In this document: one piece after another, positions 4,408 through 6,117 of the stretch | Position numbering within the stretch: position 1 is the stretch's first letter | How the letters are laid out: each line of letters opens with the position of its first letter | Origin: Actinomycetota bacterium | Lineage (GTDB): Bacteria; Actinomycetota; Thermoleophilia; Gaiellales; Gaiellaceae | NCBI GenBank assembly: GCA_013696595.1 | Contig: JACCYG010000302.1 | Location: forward strand, 1-6,117 | Length of the DNA: 6,117 nt | Direction: 5' to 3' | Translations under genes and position numbers: made by a program | Notes under the pieces: generated by a model | What the model was told of the DNA's origin: nothing | Seen by the model: the letters and a program-made list of their open reading frames with translations, nothing else | Databases searched by the model: none

Positions 4408-6117
4408 CGCTCCGTTCGGTCGCGCTGCGTACATCCGAACGACCGCGCTCGCGATCGTCGCCCTAGTCGCTGCGACGTTCGTGGTCGCCGACCCCGTTCG
4501 GGGTGCCGGGGAATCCGCTTTCCGCGCAGCGGCCGCCGCATGGGACGGGGTCTTTGGCGATCGGCCCAAGCCCGCGTCGGCGCAACGGATGATCGTCGTC
4601 CTGTCGACTCCCTCGCTTGCCGATCGGATGAATGACGACCCCGACGCCGCGCCGGATGACCAGAAGCGGTGGGTCGCGGAGGCAGACGCCTCCCAGCGCC
4701 TCCTGATCGCCCGGCTCGCGTCCCGCGGTGTGAAGGTCGACCGCGAGTTTTCCTTCACGAGGACCTTGAACGGCTTCTCGGCGCTCCTCGACCCCCGCGC
4801 CCACGCCGAGCTCGAGCGGACGGCCGGGGTTGCGGGCGTCTATCCGGTCCGGACCGTGTACCCGGCCTCCGTCGTCTCGCAGACGCTCGCCCGACCCGAG
4901 TTCCGGCCTGGCGGGGGGCGCCGGCCGGACGTTTCGCTTCCGGGCTTCGACGGAAGCGGCGTCACGATCGCGCTCCTCGACAGCGGGGTGGATCTCGACC
5001 ACCCGTACCTCGGCGGGCGCGTCCTTGCCGGGGTCGACCTCGTCGACAGCGACCGCCTGGCGGTTGCGGAGCCGAAGCCGGATGAGCCGAAGCGGCTCGA
5101 GGAGCACGGGACGCGGATGGCAGGCATTCTCGTCGGCGCCGGCGGCCCCGCCGGGCTGACCGGTGTTGCGCCCGGAGCGCTGATCTTCCCGATTCGCGTG
5201 CTCGGCTGGGAACGGGCCGCGGACGGCTCCTACGCCCTGCTCGGCCGCAGCGATGTCCTGATCGCGGGAATCGAGCGGGCCGTCGATCCCGACGGCGACG
5301 GGGACGTCGAGGACGCGGCGAGGATTACGCTGGCCGCAGTGAACGAGCCTTACGCGTCGTTCGCCGATAGCCCGGAATCTCGCTCGGTGACGGGCGCGGC
5401 TCTCGTCGGGACGCTCGTCGTCGCCCCGACGGGAAACGACGGGCGAGCCGGCCGTGGGTTCGGAACGGTGGGTTCACCCGGTGGCGCGCCCGCCGCACTG
5501 ACCGTCGGCGCACTCGACGCCCGGCGCACCGTCTTGATGGCGAGGACGGTCCTCCGGGTCGGCTCCGAGACGACTCTCGACTCCGCCGCCCGCGTGCTTG
5601 GATCCGTCCACCCCGGAGGCTCGTTGCCGGTCACGGGTCTTCTCGGCCCCTCACTTGCCGATCCGCAGCGGGCGGAGACGGCCGCCGTTGGCGGGGCGGT
5701 GCTGGCCGACTTCTTCGACAAGGAAGGGGTAAGCAGGGTCGCGGGCCGCGCCGCGCTGATTCCAGCCGGGGACGGCGGTCTCGAAGTCAGAGCCAAGAAC
5801 GCGGTTACCGCCGGTGCGAGCGCTCTCCTCGTCTACGGGACGAAGCTGCCCGCCGGTGCGCTCGACCTTGAGGAGGCGACCGCGATACCGGTCGTCGCGC
5901 TTCCCGAGGAGGAAGGCGGCGACGCGCTCGCGGCGCTAGCCAGAGGCGAGGCGGTTTCCGTCTCGTTCGGACGAAGCGAGCCGCATCCGAACCGTGCGGC
6001 CGACCGTGTCGCACCGTTTTCATCCGGTGGGGTGGCGTTCGACGGCCGCGTGAAGCCGGACGTCGTCGCCCCGGGCGTCGGGATCGCGACTGCGGACGCC
6101 GGCGGGAACCCTGACGG
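4391..6117 (+). CDS. Secreted subtilisin-like (S8) serine protease with PA-domain insert, 3' truncated by window
   Basis: The open frame runs off the right edge (575 codons visible). Order of parts: a basic N-terminus and hydrophobic signal segment (about 17-33, TALAIVALVAATFVVA); an inhibitor-I9-like propeptide (about 66-157, ending GVAGVYPVRTVYP); and the S8 catalytic domain with Asp197 (ALLDSGVD), His239 (EEHGTRMAG) and oxyanion Asn349 (PTGNDG). A probable protease-associated (PA) domain is inserted at about 395-520 (GASALLVYG, IPVVALP). The catalytic domain resumes at KPDVVAPGVGI. The catalytic Ser, normally in a GTSMA motif shortly after that, lies beyond the window. An acidic loop DPDGDGDVED (299-308) resembles a calcium-binding loop. 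The strand that usually reads INxSLG is instead ITLAAVNEPY. ATG 4391 overlaps tsaD by 17 nt; ATG 4385, in frame, adds two residues. Neither has a clear ribosome binding site. The protein would act outside the membrane, so its function is probably unrelated to t6A. Confidence 0.9.
   Translation, partial: MPRRPSAPFGRAAYIRTTALAIVALVAATFVVADPVRGAGESAFRAAAAAWDGVFGDRPKPASAQRMIVVLSTPSLADRMNDDPDAAPDDQKRWVAEADASQRLLIARLASRGVKVDREFSFTRTLNGFSALLDPRAHAELERTAGVAGVYPVRTVYPASVVSQTLARPEFRPGGGRRPDVSLPGFDGSGVTIALLDSGVDLDHPYLGGRVLAGVDLVDSDRLAVAEPKPDEPKRLEEHGTRMAGILVGAGGPAGLTGVAPGALIFPIRVLGWERAADGSYALLGRSDVLIAGIERAVDPDGDGDVEDAARITLAAVNEPYASFADSPESRSVTGAALVGTLVVAPTGNDGRAGRGFGTVGSPGGAPAALTVGALDARRTVLMARTVLRVGSETTLDSAARVLGSVHPGGSLPVTGLLGPSLADPQRAETAAVGGAVLADFFDKEGVSRVAGRAALIPAGDGGLEVRAKNAVTAGASALLVYGTKLPAGALDLEEATAIPVVALPEEEGGDALAALARGEAVSVSFGRSEPHPNRAADRVAPFSSGGVAFDGRVKPDVVAPGVGIATADAGGNPD

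Noticed and set aside
2806..4758. A 650-codon minus-strand open frame opposite rimI, tsaD and the protease start
   Set aside because: It lies entirely antisense to clearly identified genes. Its Arg/Glu/Asp-rich low-complexity product has no recognisable motif. Long antisense frames are expected opposite high-GC genes.
1..6117. CRISPR arrays, insertion sequences, tRNA/rRNA genes, phage or defence genes
   Set aside because: No spaced direct repeats, transposase motifs, terminal inverted repeats or RNA-gene signatures were seen. The window is mainly housekeeping, apart from the rimI-tsaD junction.

Overview
This is a high-GC (strongly G/C at third codon positions) bacterial chromosomal window. 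GTG and TTG starts are common, Shine-Dalgarno sites are mostly weak, and TAnnnT boxes sit right at start codons. Together these suggest an actinobacterium, possibly a deep-branching lineage such as Thermoleophilia. The lineage is inferred from style and gene order only.

Layout: positions 1-469 hold the 5' part of a minus-strand gene for an unrecognised, probably membrane-anchored protein that runs off the left edge. A divergent intergenic region (470-660) carries two perfect tandem hairpins and a candidate promoter. Rightward from it come an FmdB-type zinc-ribbon protein (661-873) and a family 4 Fe-S uracil-DNA glycosylase (860-1537), overlapping by 14 nt. A 263-nt gap with several small palindromes follows. 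Next is a compact cluster tsaE-tsaB-rimI-tsaD (1807-4407), then a secreted subtilisin-like serine protease that overlaps the end of tsaD and leaves the window at the right edge.

The tsa genes encode the bacterial machinery for N6-threonylcarbamoyladenosine (t6A) in ANN-decoding tRNAs: TsaD is the transferase subunit, TsaB its partner and TsaE the ATPase. The substrate-making TsaC/Sua5 is not here. RimI (ribosomal protein S18 N-acetyltransferase) is a frequent neighbour, so the cluster is a translation-fidelity operon. The two upstream genes are a separate unit centred on DNA repair.

The most unusual feature is the rimI-tsaD junction. The last 24 codons plus stop of rimI (3256-3330) occur a second time at 3371-3445, with the same length, 75% nucleotide identity and mostly synonymous differences. 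The second copy ends in a TTGA overlap with the best tsaD start. This looks like a remnant of an older rimI tail left behind after allelic replacement. A 10-bp perfect hairpin lies between the copies, and an ATG in its loop opens a 30-codon reading frame through the remnant into the tsaD start. That could keep tsaD translationally coupled.
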